Below are positions 22,227 to 33,120 of a stretch of DNA of 64,000 nt, piece by piece. Made by a program: the position numbers and the translations under genes. Numbering within the stretch: position 1 is the first letter of the stretch; every line of letters begins with the position of its first letter. Source of the stretch: Nilaparvata lugens. Its lineage: Eukaryota > Arthropoda > Insecta > Hemiptera > Delphacidae. The notes under the pieces are model-generated. The model made no database searches and was not told where the DNA came from. It saw only the letters and a list, made by a program, of their open reading frames with translations. The DNA lies in assembly GCF_014356525.2 (NCBI RefSeq), contig NC_052516.1, positions 28,564,854 to 28,628,853 on the forward strand, read 5' to 3'.

Positions 22227-22664
22227 CTAGCCAATATTTCTTTTTAATTTATTTCTAAATTCATACCTTGACTCTTCCATTTCCACATCTTTCTCATCTC
22301 TCCTCATTTTTTGTACATTCTCATTCCGTTCTCCAAGTTTTTCCTCAATTTCATAATTTGATTCAATACCATTTTCCTCTCCACTATTCCATCTAACTTC
22401 CCTTTCCACCTCATCATCGCCCTCTTCCTTCCTCTTTTCGCCATTTCCAATGTGCAGATGACTGTGGGCTACAGATTTTAAACTTACATAACCATTAATA
22501 CTTTCAAGTTCTTGATCAACAATTTCAAATAATTCTCCACTGCAAGGATTTGATGAGTTATCAATACAAGTAATCAGATCAAATGCTTGTACATTTTTAG
22601 ATTGATTTCGGTATTCAAATCTAGGTTTTGGAAAATGTTCAAACTTACAATGGTTGGAAATCAA
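22227..22664 (-). CDS. Unrecognised open frame, 145+ residues
   Basis: Open on the minus strand and continuing without a stop about 25 codons upstream of the first ATG (RNRVCGNYNHNQEVSLDAEL). It has a cysteine/histidine-containing N-terminal part and a highly charged C-terminal part (EKRKEEGDDEVEREVRW). I do not recognise a family. It could be an exon or a transposon protein remnant; the neighbourhood is repeat-rich. Confidence 0.25.
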   Translation of the reverse strand: MISNHCKFEHFPKPRFEYRNQSKNVQAFDLITCIDNSSNPCSGELFEIVDQELESINGYVSLKSVAHSHLHIGNGEKRKEEGDDEVEREVRWNSGEENGIESNYEIEEKLGERNENVQKMRRDEKDVEMEESRYEFRNKLKRNIG

Positions 22665-22991
22665 CTCCGCGTCAAGACTAACTTCTTGATTGTGATTATA
22701 GTTACCACAAACTCTGTTTCGAATTCTATGATATTAAAAGAGATTCTATGAAGGATTCTACGAATTCTATGAAGATGAAGATGCGAAAATCAAGAATGAA
22801 GATGATGCATGATAATGATTATAGGAGTTAAGTGTATGGAATTAATGAAGCGGAATGAGGTTGGAACGGTATTGATAGTATTTTTGGATAGATTCAACTG
22901 CACTTAACCATTAAAACACTTCTCAGTTCTTCCCAGTTTTTTGAGTCTTTAATAATTCGATTGATATTGTCAATTAGCATAATTCTTTTGT

Positions 22992-23199
22992 AATAAGAAA
23001 ACAAAGATATTGTCAAATTTCACTAAAAATTTATTTATTAAAAACAGAACCATGGTTTCACGTAGTTAACCAACGCATCATCAGCTGTATTCCTCAGTAC
23101 AGCCGATGATGCGTTGGCTAACTACGTGAAACCATGGTTCTGTTTTAAAGTTTTTAATAAATTTTCAGTGAAATTTGACAATATCTTTGTTTTCTTATT
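22992..23199. repeat. 208-bp palindrome
   Basis: Two arms of about 100 bp (22992-23089 and 23098-23199), nearly perfect reverse complements with an 8-bp centre (TTCCTCAG). The core arm word is CCATGGTTTCACGTAGTTA. It would extrude as a long hairpin. Probably a fold-back MITE; no target duplication is evident. Confidence 0.8.
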
Positions 23200-23426
23200 A
23201 TGGAGAGATTTCACAACATCACCATCAATTCTACGAATACTTTTGTATTGATATTGTGCAGTCTTCAAGTTCACCATGTCTGCTCATATTTCGAGAAGAG
23301 AAACGTTACCTGAACAACGGTCGTGACATTACCTCAGATAATATATATCCTTGACCAACCACCAAGGGGCGGGGAGGGGGTCACGAATAACGAAAAATAC
23401 CCAAAAAAAATCTAATATGCTTTCTC

Positions 23427-23526
23427 NNNNNNNNNNNNNNNNNNNNNNNNNNNNNNNNNNNNNNNNNNNNNNNNNNNNNNNNNNNNNNNNNNNNNNNNNN
23501 NNNNNNNNNNNNNNNNNNNNNNNNNN
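23427..23526. other. Assembly gap, 100 N
   Basis: Exactly 100 unknown bases, the usual placeholder for a gap of unknown size. It truncates the transposon frame to its right. Confidence 0.99.
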
Positions 23527-23644
23527 AAGGGAGACGGCGGTTTGGAAATGCAGCTGCATACATTCTTCTTGCTTCGGTCGCATTGCCAAGAGCTGCTCCA
23601 TACATGAAGTGAATATCGGTGTACTCCAGCGAACTAAATTCCAT
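23527..23644 (-). pseudogene. HTH transposon protein, N-terminal fragment cut by gap
   Basis: From ATG 23644 the minus strand encodes MEFSSLEYTDIHFMYGAALG then NATEARRMYAAAFPNRRLP before the gap. This is the helix-turn-helix start (DUF4817-like) common in insect transposon-derived proteins, with the conserved pattern Y-x(2)-M/I-HF-x-YG...N...A-x(2)-Y...FPNRR. It would bind the element's ends. Only 39 residues are visible. Confidence 0.55.
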
Positions 23645-23929
23645 TACAATAATTAAATATTTGTGTAGAAGCAACGTAAGAAAATATTGAAACTGGAAAT
23701 TTAAGATAGAAATAAGACCTAGGAAACGTGAGACTAAGAAATAGGAAGCACTACATCTGGTTCTTTACTTTTAATGAAACAACAATACTTTTACAAGACA
23801 AACATTATCATCTGAAAACCATTGTAAAATCATCTGTTTGCCCATATGGAGCCATACCGAGTTTCAAAGCTTCATCTTAAATACATCTGAATTAAACAAT
23901 TAATATTGATCTTTAAATGGTGAAAAGTG

Positions 23930-24362
23930 GTCATGCATGCAGTACGAAAAAAATTAATTTCTCTGTTATTCTTCGACCAATCTTAATAAATTAGGTATCA
24001 TTGGAATCGTGAAAAAATTTGCTAACTTTTTTGTCTCTTGTAAATTTTCTGTAAAATGGACGGTTTTCGAGATATTCGCCATCAAAAATTTAAAATGGCC
24101 GCCATTTTGAAAAATTTCAACGAAAAATTTTTTTTTTATTTTTTATAGTTGAGTCTTTATAGCATAAATATTCATGCCAAATTTCAGATCAATACAACAT
24201 TTCGTTCTTGAGATAAAAATTTTAAGTGAAAAAAACAAAATGGCAGCTATAAGGATAACCGCTGAGTTTTGGACACTTCAAATATGACATTTGTAGTCTC
24301 CTAGCATCCAGGTACAATACCCTAAAATTCTCGACACTACTTCTGAAACACCCTGTATATTG
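23930..24362 (-). mobile_element. 5' part of the HTH-encoding DNA transposon
   Basis: On the minus strand this begins ATATACAGGGTGTTTCAGAA, a terminal motif typical of insect DNA elements, and leads towards the HTH frame at 23644. It includes AAAATGGCCGCCATTTTG and CGAGATATTCGCC words. The other end is beyond or in the gap, so inverted repeats cannot be checked. Confidence 0.4.
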
Positions 24363-24837
24363 TTTTATATTATATTGTATTGACATAGTTTTTTGTGTAT
24401 TATTTTTATTGATAACTCTAACCTATTAATAATTTAACAATATTAAACCTCCATTTAAATGGTGGTTGGCACCTCATGCCATGTCCGATTACAAGATTTG
24501 GCAGAAATAGCTGAGAACTGGAAAATGAGCCGAAAATACGAAGTTTTTGGGCCACTCTGTATCTAGCACAAGGAAATTTTGAATATTGTTCCAAACAGGG
24601 AGGGATTGCAGAAACTACAAAACGGAATTAGTTAAGGGCTTCCGGCGAGTGATTAGTTCTATAGATGTCCATCTGACATGGGTCAATGTAATTTTCGTAT
24701 TGTTATTTAGAACGTTGACTGATTTATTCTTTAGCGCTCTTTTACTCTTCTCTCTTTCACTCATTCTCTCACACACACTCTCTCTCTCTCTCATTCACAC
24801 CCTCACCCCCGCTCACTCTTTCTCATTCTTTCTCTCG

Positions 24838-26060
24838 GCTCTGGTTCGCCCTCTAAATAAAGTTCCATCACCCAATAAAGTTGAGTATTTTAGACCAATC
24901 AGTATTTTACCTGCATTGTCCAAAGTGCTGGAAAGACTCATTCATGCTCAAGTTGTAAAATTTCTAGACAACAATAGTAAGCTTCATAACTTTCAATCAG
25001 GGTTTATAAAATTCCATTCAACTGAGACAGCTCTGCTTCGTGTCACTGATGATATAAGGTTAGCTATGGACCAAAGAAAATGCACCATCCTCACCATATT
25101 TGATTTTTCTAAAGCATTTGATACTGTTGATCATACAGTCCTTCTGAATAAGTTGGCTATTCTTGGTTTCAGTCACAACTCGTTAGTTTGGTTTAAATCC
25201 TATCTATTAGGTAGGGAACAATGTGTATCTGTCGGTGACAAAAAGTCTACTTGGAAAAACGTTATGCATGGAGTACCACAAGGTTCAATTTTAGGCCCTC
25301 TCCTCTTCACTTTGTATGCTAATGACCTTTCTTCCATTATCAAATTCTCCAGTTTCCATACTCATGCAGACAACCTTCAAATCTATTTAAGCTGTCCCAT
25401 AACAAAAATTGATGAAACAGTTAGAATAATGAATCAGGATATCAATTCGATAGTGGAATGGACAAAGAAAAATGGCCTTAAGCTTAATCCCATCAAAACA
25501 CAACCCATTATAATTGGATATATTCTTGTCTTATAAACAATATTGACCTTGAATCGATTCACGAAATAAGTGTAGATGGTAATGACATTCCTTACTGTAG
25601 CTCAGTTAAAAATATAGGCATCATTGTGAATAATACTCTTAACTGGTCAGAACAAGTGAACAAAAGATGTAAAAAGGTATTTTCAGCCATGCGTGCATTG
25701 AAGAAAATGCATGATATTCTCCCTAGAAACATTAAATTATTATTGGTTCAACCTCTCATCTTCCCACATTTAATGTATTGTGATTCTGTTCTTAACGATA
25801 TGCAAGTCACTCTGAATGATAAACTACAGCTTTGCCAAAATTATTGTCTACGTTTCGTCTACTCTCTCCAATGCCATGATCATATCACCCCAGCCCACAT
25901 TGTTAGTTCAACATTGAAGCTTCCCAATCAAAGGCTTTTTCGAATAGTCAAACTTGTTAGAGATATCTTGAAATACGGTAATCCGAACTACTTAAAAGAT
26001 GATTTCAAATTTGTCTCTGAAGGTAGAAGGATAGATGCTTCACATACTAGAACCGGAGAA
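24838..26060 (+). mobile_element. LINE copy, family C, left arm of a hairpin
   Basis: 5'-truncated copy of the LINE at 29197-32157, joined at about 24838 after a CT-rich tract. Motifs: PLNKVPSPNKVEYFRPISIL, LTIFDFSKAFDTVDHTVLL, MHGVPQGSILGPLLF, and THADNLQIY where the active site should read YADD (H and N replace Y and the second D). The frame breaks near 25530, then continues 25626-26066. The altered catalytic motif alone makes it inactive. Confidence 0.85.
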
Positions 26061-27089
26061 CTCTGACTGAGAAGGATTTTGTGAAAATAGTAGTTTGATG
26101 ATTGGGTATCCTTAAAGTACTTTCTCCGGTTCTAGTATGTGAAGCATCTATCCTCCTACCTTCAGAGACAAATTTGAAATTATCTTTAAAATAGTTTGGA
26201 TTACCGTATTTCAAGATATCTCTAACAAGCTTGACTATTCGAAAAAGCCATTGATCTGGAAGCTTTAATGTTGAACTAGCAATGTGGGCTGGGGTGATAT
26301 GATAATAGCGTTGGAGAGAGTAGACAAAACGTAGACAATAATTTTGGCAACGCTGTAGTTTATCATTCAGAGTGACTTGCATATCGTTAAGAACAGAATT
26401 ACAATACATTAAATGTGGAAAGATGAGAGATTGAATCAGTAATAATTTAATGTTTCTAGGGAGAATATCGTGCATTTTCTTCAATGCATGCATGGCTGAG
26501 AATACCTTTCTACAAGTTTTGTTCACTTGTTCTGACCAGTCAAGAGTATTTTTCATAATAATGCCTAAATTTTTTACTGAGCTACAGTGAGGAATGTCAT
26601 TACCGTCTACACTAATTTTGTGAATCGATTCAAGGTTAATATTGTTTATAAGACGAGAATATCCAATTATAATGGGTTGTGTTTTGATGGGATTAAGCTT
26701 AAGGTCATTTTTCTTTGTCCATTCCACTATCGAATTGATATCCTGATTCATTATTCCCACTGTTTCATTAATTTTTGTTATGGGACAGCTTTAATATATT
26801 TGAAGGTCATCTGCATAAGTATGGAAACTAAAGAATTTGATAATGGAAGAAAGGTCATTAGCATACAAAGTGAAGAGGAGAGGGCCTAAAATTGAACCTT
26901 GTGGTACTCCATGCATAACGTTTTTCCAAGTAGATTTATTGTCACCGACAGATACACATTGTTCCCTACCTAATAGATAGGATTTAAACCAAACTAACGA
27001 GTTGTGACTGAAACCAAGAATAGCCAATTTATTCAGAAGGACTGTTTGATCAACAGTATCGAATGCTTTAGAAAAATCAAATAGGGTGA
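26061..27089 (-). mobile_element. LINE copy, family C, right arm of a hairpin
   Basis: Same LINE family in opposite orientation, from motif A (DFSKAFDTVDQTV) to the C-terminus and some downstream sequence. It keeps YADDLQIY but has TAA right after it (26791-26793), as in the copy at 29197. The arms 25092-26060 and 26122-27089 are reverse complements of about 968 bp with a 61-bp spacer. Confidence 0.85.
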
Positions 27090-27092
27090 AAG

Positions 27093-27281
27093 ATGATCTT
27101 CGACGCTAAGAGGAAGCTGAAGGGTTCCGGCGTCACCATGACGGCGACGGCCGACCGTCATGGGCACAGGAATGTCTGGTCATCTGACGGGAGGATTAAG
27201 ATCTCTATTGGCGAGGGAGGATCCAAGAGGGTCCACACAGTCGAGAGGATGACCGACCTTCAAAAAATAAAGGTAAATTAA
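27093..27281 (+). pseudogene. LINE ORF1-like fragment
   Basis: Short GC-richer frame: AKRKLKGSGVTMTAT, NVWSSDGRIKISI and SKRVHTVERMTDLQKI. The pattern KKLKG(S/T)G...T...VW(S/T)xDGRI recalls ORF1 proteins of insect LINEs that carry an FP-type RNA-binding region, with a deletion in the middle. It begins exactly where the inverted LINE copy ends, so both may have arrived together. GGTAAA at its end could be a fortuitous donor. Confidence 0.4.
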
Positions 27282-28640
27282 ATCATTTCATGATTTGATG
27301 ACTAAGGTGCCCTTCTATACAATAATAGGAAATTTGTATTAATAGATTTCACAGTAGATATACCTTGGCATTTTCCATGAGCTGTCTTTCTGTTCTATAA
27401 ATGGATCTTTCCACTACAATTTATGATTGTATACAAGGCAATTATTTCAAACGGAAGAGATCCACATTTGTTAATACTGATTAATAATTTATCTTGATAT
27501 CAATTCCCAAAACTACGTTCAATGCATCAACTACTTTTCTCCAGAGGGTACTAAGAAAATCATTATCTCTAGTCTTACTAATAATTATATCTCTTACCAA
27601 AATTATTTCCATAATTAATAATTTTCGAAATGCTGAATTTCAAATAAATTGGATTATTAACATACGTTATAGATATAGATGTAATCTATAGGTATAGATA
27701 GTAATCTCTTCTAAATTAGGTGTACATAATGATATCTTCTACTATTGCCACAGCTCGAACAATAGAAGCTAATGTGTGAAGAGTTATTGATAGAACAGAG
27801 GGGTGGGTAGTCTGTTCATATGCTTATAAAGGGGCTGTGTTTCATTTCACGTTATCTTAGACATTCATCACTAAAATATTACAGTACTCAATCTACTACT
27901 TTTATCGTTATTGCAACTCCCAAAAGTTAATTATACTTCTAATACTATATAATATTTTTTAAACTTCACCGTTCAATCCTATTTAAAACTCATCTAAAAT
28001 AATCTAGCTCTTTCGCAAGTGTCTCCTTTACTTCTTATTTTTCTTTCTCATTTCTCTTCTTAATCTTATAGTTATTATGATTACTAGAATATTGTTGTAA
28101 TTTTGCAATGTGATTTTTGTGATTTTTGTGACTTGTGACTTTTGCAATGATGATTATTATTCTTTTCTATTCTTCTTCGTCTTCTTCCTCTTCTTCTTCT
28201 CCTCCCCTTTCTTTTTCTTTTCTTCTCCTTCTTCTTTCCTTGATCAATCCAAGATCACAATGTGATGTTCTGTTTCTTATTCTATAGTTCAGTTTCATAA
28301 GCTCTTCTCAATTATGCACATTCCTTCTTTCTCTTCTCTTCTCCCCTATTATTATCATTATTTTCCCTGTGATTTTCCCACTAGCTATCCAAATGTTCAA
28401 ATGTTCGTTTCTCTTTCTAGCTCTATTTCTCTTTTTACCTATTTTCTTTCTATCTGATTACTTTCCACTAATATCCATATTTATATTCGGTTCTTTCTCA
28501 CATTAAATCATACTATTCCTCTTCCATTTTATGCAAATATTATTCATTATCAGTTGTATTATGTATCTTTTCTCAATTGATAACTTTCTTCAAAGATTTT
28601 TCGTTTTTCTGCTGGCTTTTTCTTCTCTTTTGCAGTTTTT
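27282..28640. other. Pyrimidine-rich upstream region of LINE C
   Basis: No protein recognised. CTTATAAAGGGGCTG at 27823-27837 resembles a TATA box, and 28000-28620 is rich in TTCTTC runs. It may hold the 5' end of the LINE at 29197 but the boundary is not visible. Confidence 0.35.
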
Positions 28641-28647
28641 AATGGAT

Positions 28648-28935
28648 CCATTTCGCTCTATCTCCACCTTGAACACGATCTTCCACTACCGGATTCCATC
28701 TCTCTCTATCTCTAATTGGACTCGATTTTCCACCACTGGATTTCATCTCTCTCTGTCTCCACTTGGACTCGATCTTTCCACTACTGGATTCCTACTCGCA
28801 CAATCTTCACTTTGACTCGATCTTCCACTACTGGATACCTTCTCGCTCTACCTCCACTCGGACTCGATTCTTCCACTACTGGATACCTACTCGCTCTATC
28901 TCAACTTGGACTAGATCTTCCCACTACCAGTTCTT
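28648..28935 (+). repeat. Tandem ~47-bp units upstream of LINE C
   Basis: About six imperfect units, each with CTTCCACTACTGGATTCC and a CTCGATC word, starting near 28681, 28728, 28775, 28822, 28870 and 28918. They end about 260 bp before the endonuclease frame. Position fits 5' UTR promoter monomers as known from some LINEs; that role is inferred. Confidence 0.65.
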
Positions 28936-29196
28936 CCTCAATCTTCATCTTATTCACCATTAGGATTATTCATCACCGTATCTCCACAGATCACAACATC
29001 TACATCTTATTGATGTGTTCAGTGAATTTTTTGAACTAGTGATTTTAAAATAGTGATGGGAGAAGAACTGTCAAGGCATACAGGATGCACTCGAATCAAG
29101 AGACTTTTTCATTTAGGTTAAGTTTTATCAGTTTCATCCCCATTTTCCCCGTCATGTGTCGTTCTGAGGTCGGTTCATGATTGGTCTGCTGCTTCC

Positions 29197-31971
29197 ATGA
29201 TGCCTCTCACTGACACGTCAGCTCGCTCGCCTTCAAGTAGGTATGATTATTTCAATAATAGTAATAATGATGCAGGTATGTTTCTAGCAAATAAGCTCCA
29301 CTCTTCCAAAAAACTTTTCAAGGCTGCTCACCTTAACGTCCAATCCCCCAGCTGCCACATTGATGAACTCAGAGCAATCTTCCATTTTCAGGACTTCAAT
29401 ATAATTGGAATTTCCAAATCATTTTTGAAGCCTAGTATTTCATCAAATTTTGTTGCATTACCTGGATATAATCTTTTCCGGAATGATAGATTAAATAAAG
29501 CTTGTGGGGGTGTAGCAATTTATGTGAAAGATGGTATCAAAACAAAAGTTTCAATCACATCTAAACAAGAGTATTGTTCCAGACCAGAGTTTATGCTACT
29601 TGAATTATCCTTATCTAGTACTGATAAATTACTCGTTGGTATCTGTTATCGCCCACGAAAAAAAGGTCATTTTACAGATTTTGAAAGTGCCTTGCTTTCT
29701 CTTATGCCTTGTTATAGCCGTATACTAGTTATGGGGGATATGAACACCGATTTGAACATGACAAATCGTAACTTTGACTACTTTCAACTGACTACTATTT
29801 TCTAATGCCTAAACATGACTATTTTACCTCTCGATCCAACTCATCATACTAATGAATCTGACACACTCATTGACCTTCTCATTGTTAGTGATCCTAACGA
29901 GGTTGTTCAAGCAGGCCAAATCCCAGTCCCAGCTATTTCTGGACATGATTTGATCTACTGTGTACTTTCCCATAAGATACCTAAGCCAGAACAGAAAATT
30001 ATCACTTATAGAGACTTCAAAAACTTTGATGAAGCCGCCTTCCTGACTGATGTGGCTCAGACTCCATGGCATCAAATTGAAGCATTACCCTCAGTTGATG
30101 ACATGGTCAAGACTTTCGAGAATTGGACTTTGACTTTGTATGACAAACATGCACCTTATGTGACAAGGAGGATTAATAGAAAACGACGAGTACCGTGGAT
30201 GACTGAAGACATACTTAAGATGATGGGACGTGGAGACAAAGCACATAGAAAATTTAAAAAGACATTTGACTTGGACAGTTTGATAGAGTATAGGAGCCTT
30301 AGAAATAGAGTTAAACAGGAATTACGGAACTCAAAGATTAGGTACTTGAATTCGTTTATGACAAACAATAGACAAGACTCTAAATCACTTTGGCAGGGAA
30401 TAAAAGGATTCGGGCTTGGCAAACAGAAATCGAATCCACAAATTGACTTACCATTGAACAATATAAATGACCATTTCGTTTCACACTCTAACCAACGCGA
30501 CAAAGTTGTCATTGCTAATCATATCAATGATCTTGAAAAGCAGGTTACAAACTTAGATTTACCAATTACTGATCAATTTCATTTCCATCCAATCTCAGAA
30601 GAAGACACTTTCAGAGCAATTCAACATATTCATAGTAATGCTACGGGTGTAGACAAAATTCCTATTAAATTTATCAAGAAGATGTTATTTGCTGTTTCAC
30701 CAACCATTACATATATTTTCAACAAGTCACTTGAAGAAGGCATTTTCCCTGAAAACTGGAAGTTTGCTCTGGTTCACCCTCTAAATAAAGTTCCATCACC
30801 CAATGAAGTTGAGGATTTTAGACCAATCAGTATTTTACCTGCATTGTCCAAAGTGCTGGAAAGACTCATTCATGCTCAAGTTGTAAAATTTCTAGACAAC
30901 AATAGTAAGCTTCATAACTTCCAATCAGGCTTTAGAAAATTCCATTCAACTGAGACAGCTCTGCTTCGTGTCACTGATGATATAAGGTTAGCTATGGACC
31001 AAAGAAAATGCTCCATCCTCACCCTATTTGATTTTTCTAAAGCATTCGATACTGTTGATCAAACAGTCCTTCTGAATAAATTGGCTATTCTTGGTTTCAG
31101 TCACAACTCGTTAGTTTGGTTTAAATCCTATCTATTAGGTAGGAAACAATGTGTATCTGTCGGTGACAATAAATCTACTTGGAAAAACGTTATGCATGGA
31201 GTACCACAAGGTTCAATTTTAGGCCCTCTCCTCTTCACTTTGTATGCTAATGACCTTTCTTCCATTATCAAATTCTTTAGTTTCCATACTTATGCAGACG
31301 ACCTTCAAATATATTAAAGCTGTCCCATACCAAAATTAATGAAACAGTGGGAATAATGAATCAGGATATCAATTCGATAGTGGAATGGACAAAGAAAAAT
31401 GGCCTTAAGCTTAATCCCATCAAAACACAACACATTATTATTGGATATTCTCGTCTTATAAACAATATTGACCTTGAATCGATTCACAAAATTAGTGTAG
31501 ACGGTAATTCCTCACTGTAGCTCAGTAAAAAATTTAGGCATTATTATGAAAAATACTCTCGACTGGTCAGAACAAGTGAACAAAACTTGTAAAAAGGTAT
31601 TCTCAGCCATGCATGCATTGAAGAAAATGCACGATATTCTCCCCAGAAACATTAAATTATTACTGGTTCAATCTCTCATCTTCCCACATTTAATGTATTG
31701 TAATTCTGTTCTTAACGATATGCAAGTCACTCTGAATGATAAACTACAGCGTTGCCAAAATTATTGTCTACGTTTCGTCTACTCTCTCCAACGCCATGAT
31801 CATATCACCCCAGCCCACATTGCTAGTTCAACATTAAAACTTCCAGATAAACGGCTTTTTCGAATAGTCAAGCTTGTTAGAGATATCTTGAAATACGGTA
31901 ATCCGAACTATTTTAAAGATGATTTCAAATTTGTCTCTGAAGGTAGGAGGATAGATGCTTCACATACTTGA
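29197..31971 (+). pseudogene. LINE C ORF2, disabled
   Basis: The endonuclease frame is broken by TAA at 29803-29805 in the same frame. The RT frame ends at TAA 31315-31317, where the copy at 24838 has TTA. A one-base deletion follows at about 31330, five bases are missing near 31510 relative to the inverted copy, and TGA at 31970 replaces AGA. All key residues before that (GDMN, SGHD, YADD) are intact, so inactivation came from few, probably recent, changes. Confidence 0.85.
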
Positions 31972-32157
31972 ACCGGAGAAAGTACTTTAAGGATACCCAA
32001 TCATCAAACTACTATTTTCACAAAATCCTTCTCAGTCAGTGCCTGTCGTGCATGGAATGCACTTCCTGTTTCTTTCAGGTCCATCGAGAGCCAAGCGAGC
32101 TTCATCCTGACTTTAAAAAAACATCTTTTGGAACAAATGACTGAAACTGTCCGGTCC
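29197..32157 (+). mobile_element. Near-complete LINE, family C (endonuclease + RT)
   Basis: Longest LINE of the window. ORF2 order: apurinic-type endonuclease (AHLNVQS, LVMGDMNTD, ISGHDLIYC), RT (VEDFRPISILPALSKVLERL, LTLFDFSKAFDTVDQTV, MHGVPQGSILGPLLF, HTYADDLQIY) and a C-terminal part (HDILPRNIKLLLVQSLIFPH, then ITPAHIASSTLKLP). The C-terminus reaches TAG 32157-32159, followed by a short 3' UTR and an AT microsatellite. The motif style suggests the CR1/L2-jockey side of the LINE tree. Confidence 0.9.
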
Positions 32158-32230
32158 TAGAACGATCACATGACATCCATCCCCCACCCATCCAACAAAT
32201 ACAAACCTTTGAACCTGTTTTAGAATGAGT

Positions 32231-32238
32231 GTATATAT

Positions 32239-32283
<45 letters not shown>

Positions 32284-32299
32284 TATATATATTATATAA
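32231..32299. repeat. (AT)n microsatellite
   Basis: Alternating TA at the end of the LINE C 3' UTR, possibly grown from its tail. Confidence 0.9.
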
Positions 32300-32573
32300 A
32301 CTCATGTTATTTCAATTATCCACTGCATACTGCTGTATATTACTGAAAGTTGATTACCCTGATCTACTTTCAGCCTACTTCATTTTATTAATCAATAATT
32401 TGATCTTATCTACCTATATAATTATTTTACTCTATCAATTTTCTGTTTTTTTCCCTCTTAAATATTTATATTAATTAAAACTTTCACAAAATTTCATTAA
32501 TAAATAAATCCTTAGTTTAATTAATTGAATTAACGTTTTGGTAGAGAGTTAGTGGGGAGGATATTTTTAATAT

Positions 32574-32818
32574 TCTTTCTGAAGAATGGACATTGATATG
32601 TCCAAAGTTCCGCCAATTTATGTAGATGCATAACAATATAATTATCTATAGTTATTATATTACAAATTACCTTTTCATATCATATACAGTTCAATAATTA
32701 TTTTCTTAGTCTATATTATGTAAATTCATCTATAATTTTGCTGTATTGTGAGCTATTGTATATGAGTGTAAAAGCCAGTATATATTGTAATCTACATAAA
32801 TAAAGTACTCAATCAATC

Positions 32819-32821
<3 letters not shown>
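32574..32821 (+). mobile_element. LINE 3' UTR fragment with AATAAA tail
   Basis: Plus-strand partner of 1236-1492. Contains CCGCCAATTTATGTAGATGC, ends ACATAAATAAAGTACTCAATC and runs into a CT tract. Only the 3' UTR was inserted, an extreme 5' truncation. Confidence 0.65.

Positions 32822-32907
<86 letters not shown>
32822..32907. repeat. (CT)n microsatellite
   Basis: 86 bp of uninterrupted CT between a LINE tail and an S1-family end. Arg-Glu frames across it are artefacts. Confidence 0.95.
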
Positions 32908-32909
<2 letters not shown>

Positions 32910-32970
32910 GTTGTGTGGCAGAGAGGACCAGGAGTCATAATTCCGCCCTAATAAAGGCTCAATCAATCTC
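32908..32970 (+). mobile_element. S1-family element ends without the array
   Basis: Begins GGGTTGTGTGGCAGAGAGGA like locus 14734 and closes with TTCCGCCCTAATAAAGGCTC followed by AATCAATC, matching the CCGCCCTTAATAGAGGC tail of locus 36259. About 63 bp: the same retroelement-like 3' end with the minisatellite lost or never gained. Confidence 0.5.
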
Positions 32971-33120
32971 TATTTGTTTGAATCGAGGCTTCTGTCATCA
33001 TTAATAAATGATACATCAGCATAAGATCACCAGCTTGGTAGGGTTTGGTGCATTCATGCTCTCATTTCATTCAAAGATTCATAATTACCTCTCTTCTTTT
33101 TTATTTGAAGTCTGATCACA

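Noticed and set aside
29815..31317. 500-codon frame as a host gene
   Set aside because: It is the second part of a LINE ORF2 with endonuclease and RT motifs; the stop before it is a mutation.
32730..32966. Frame with a long Arg-Glu repeat
   Set aside because: Translation of the CT/GA microsatellite; no domain outside it.
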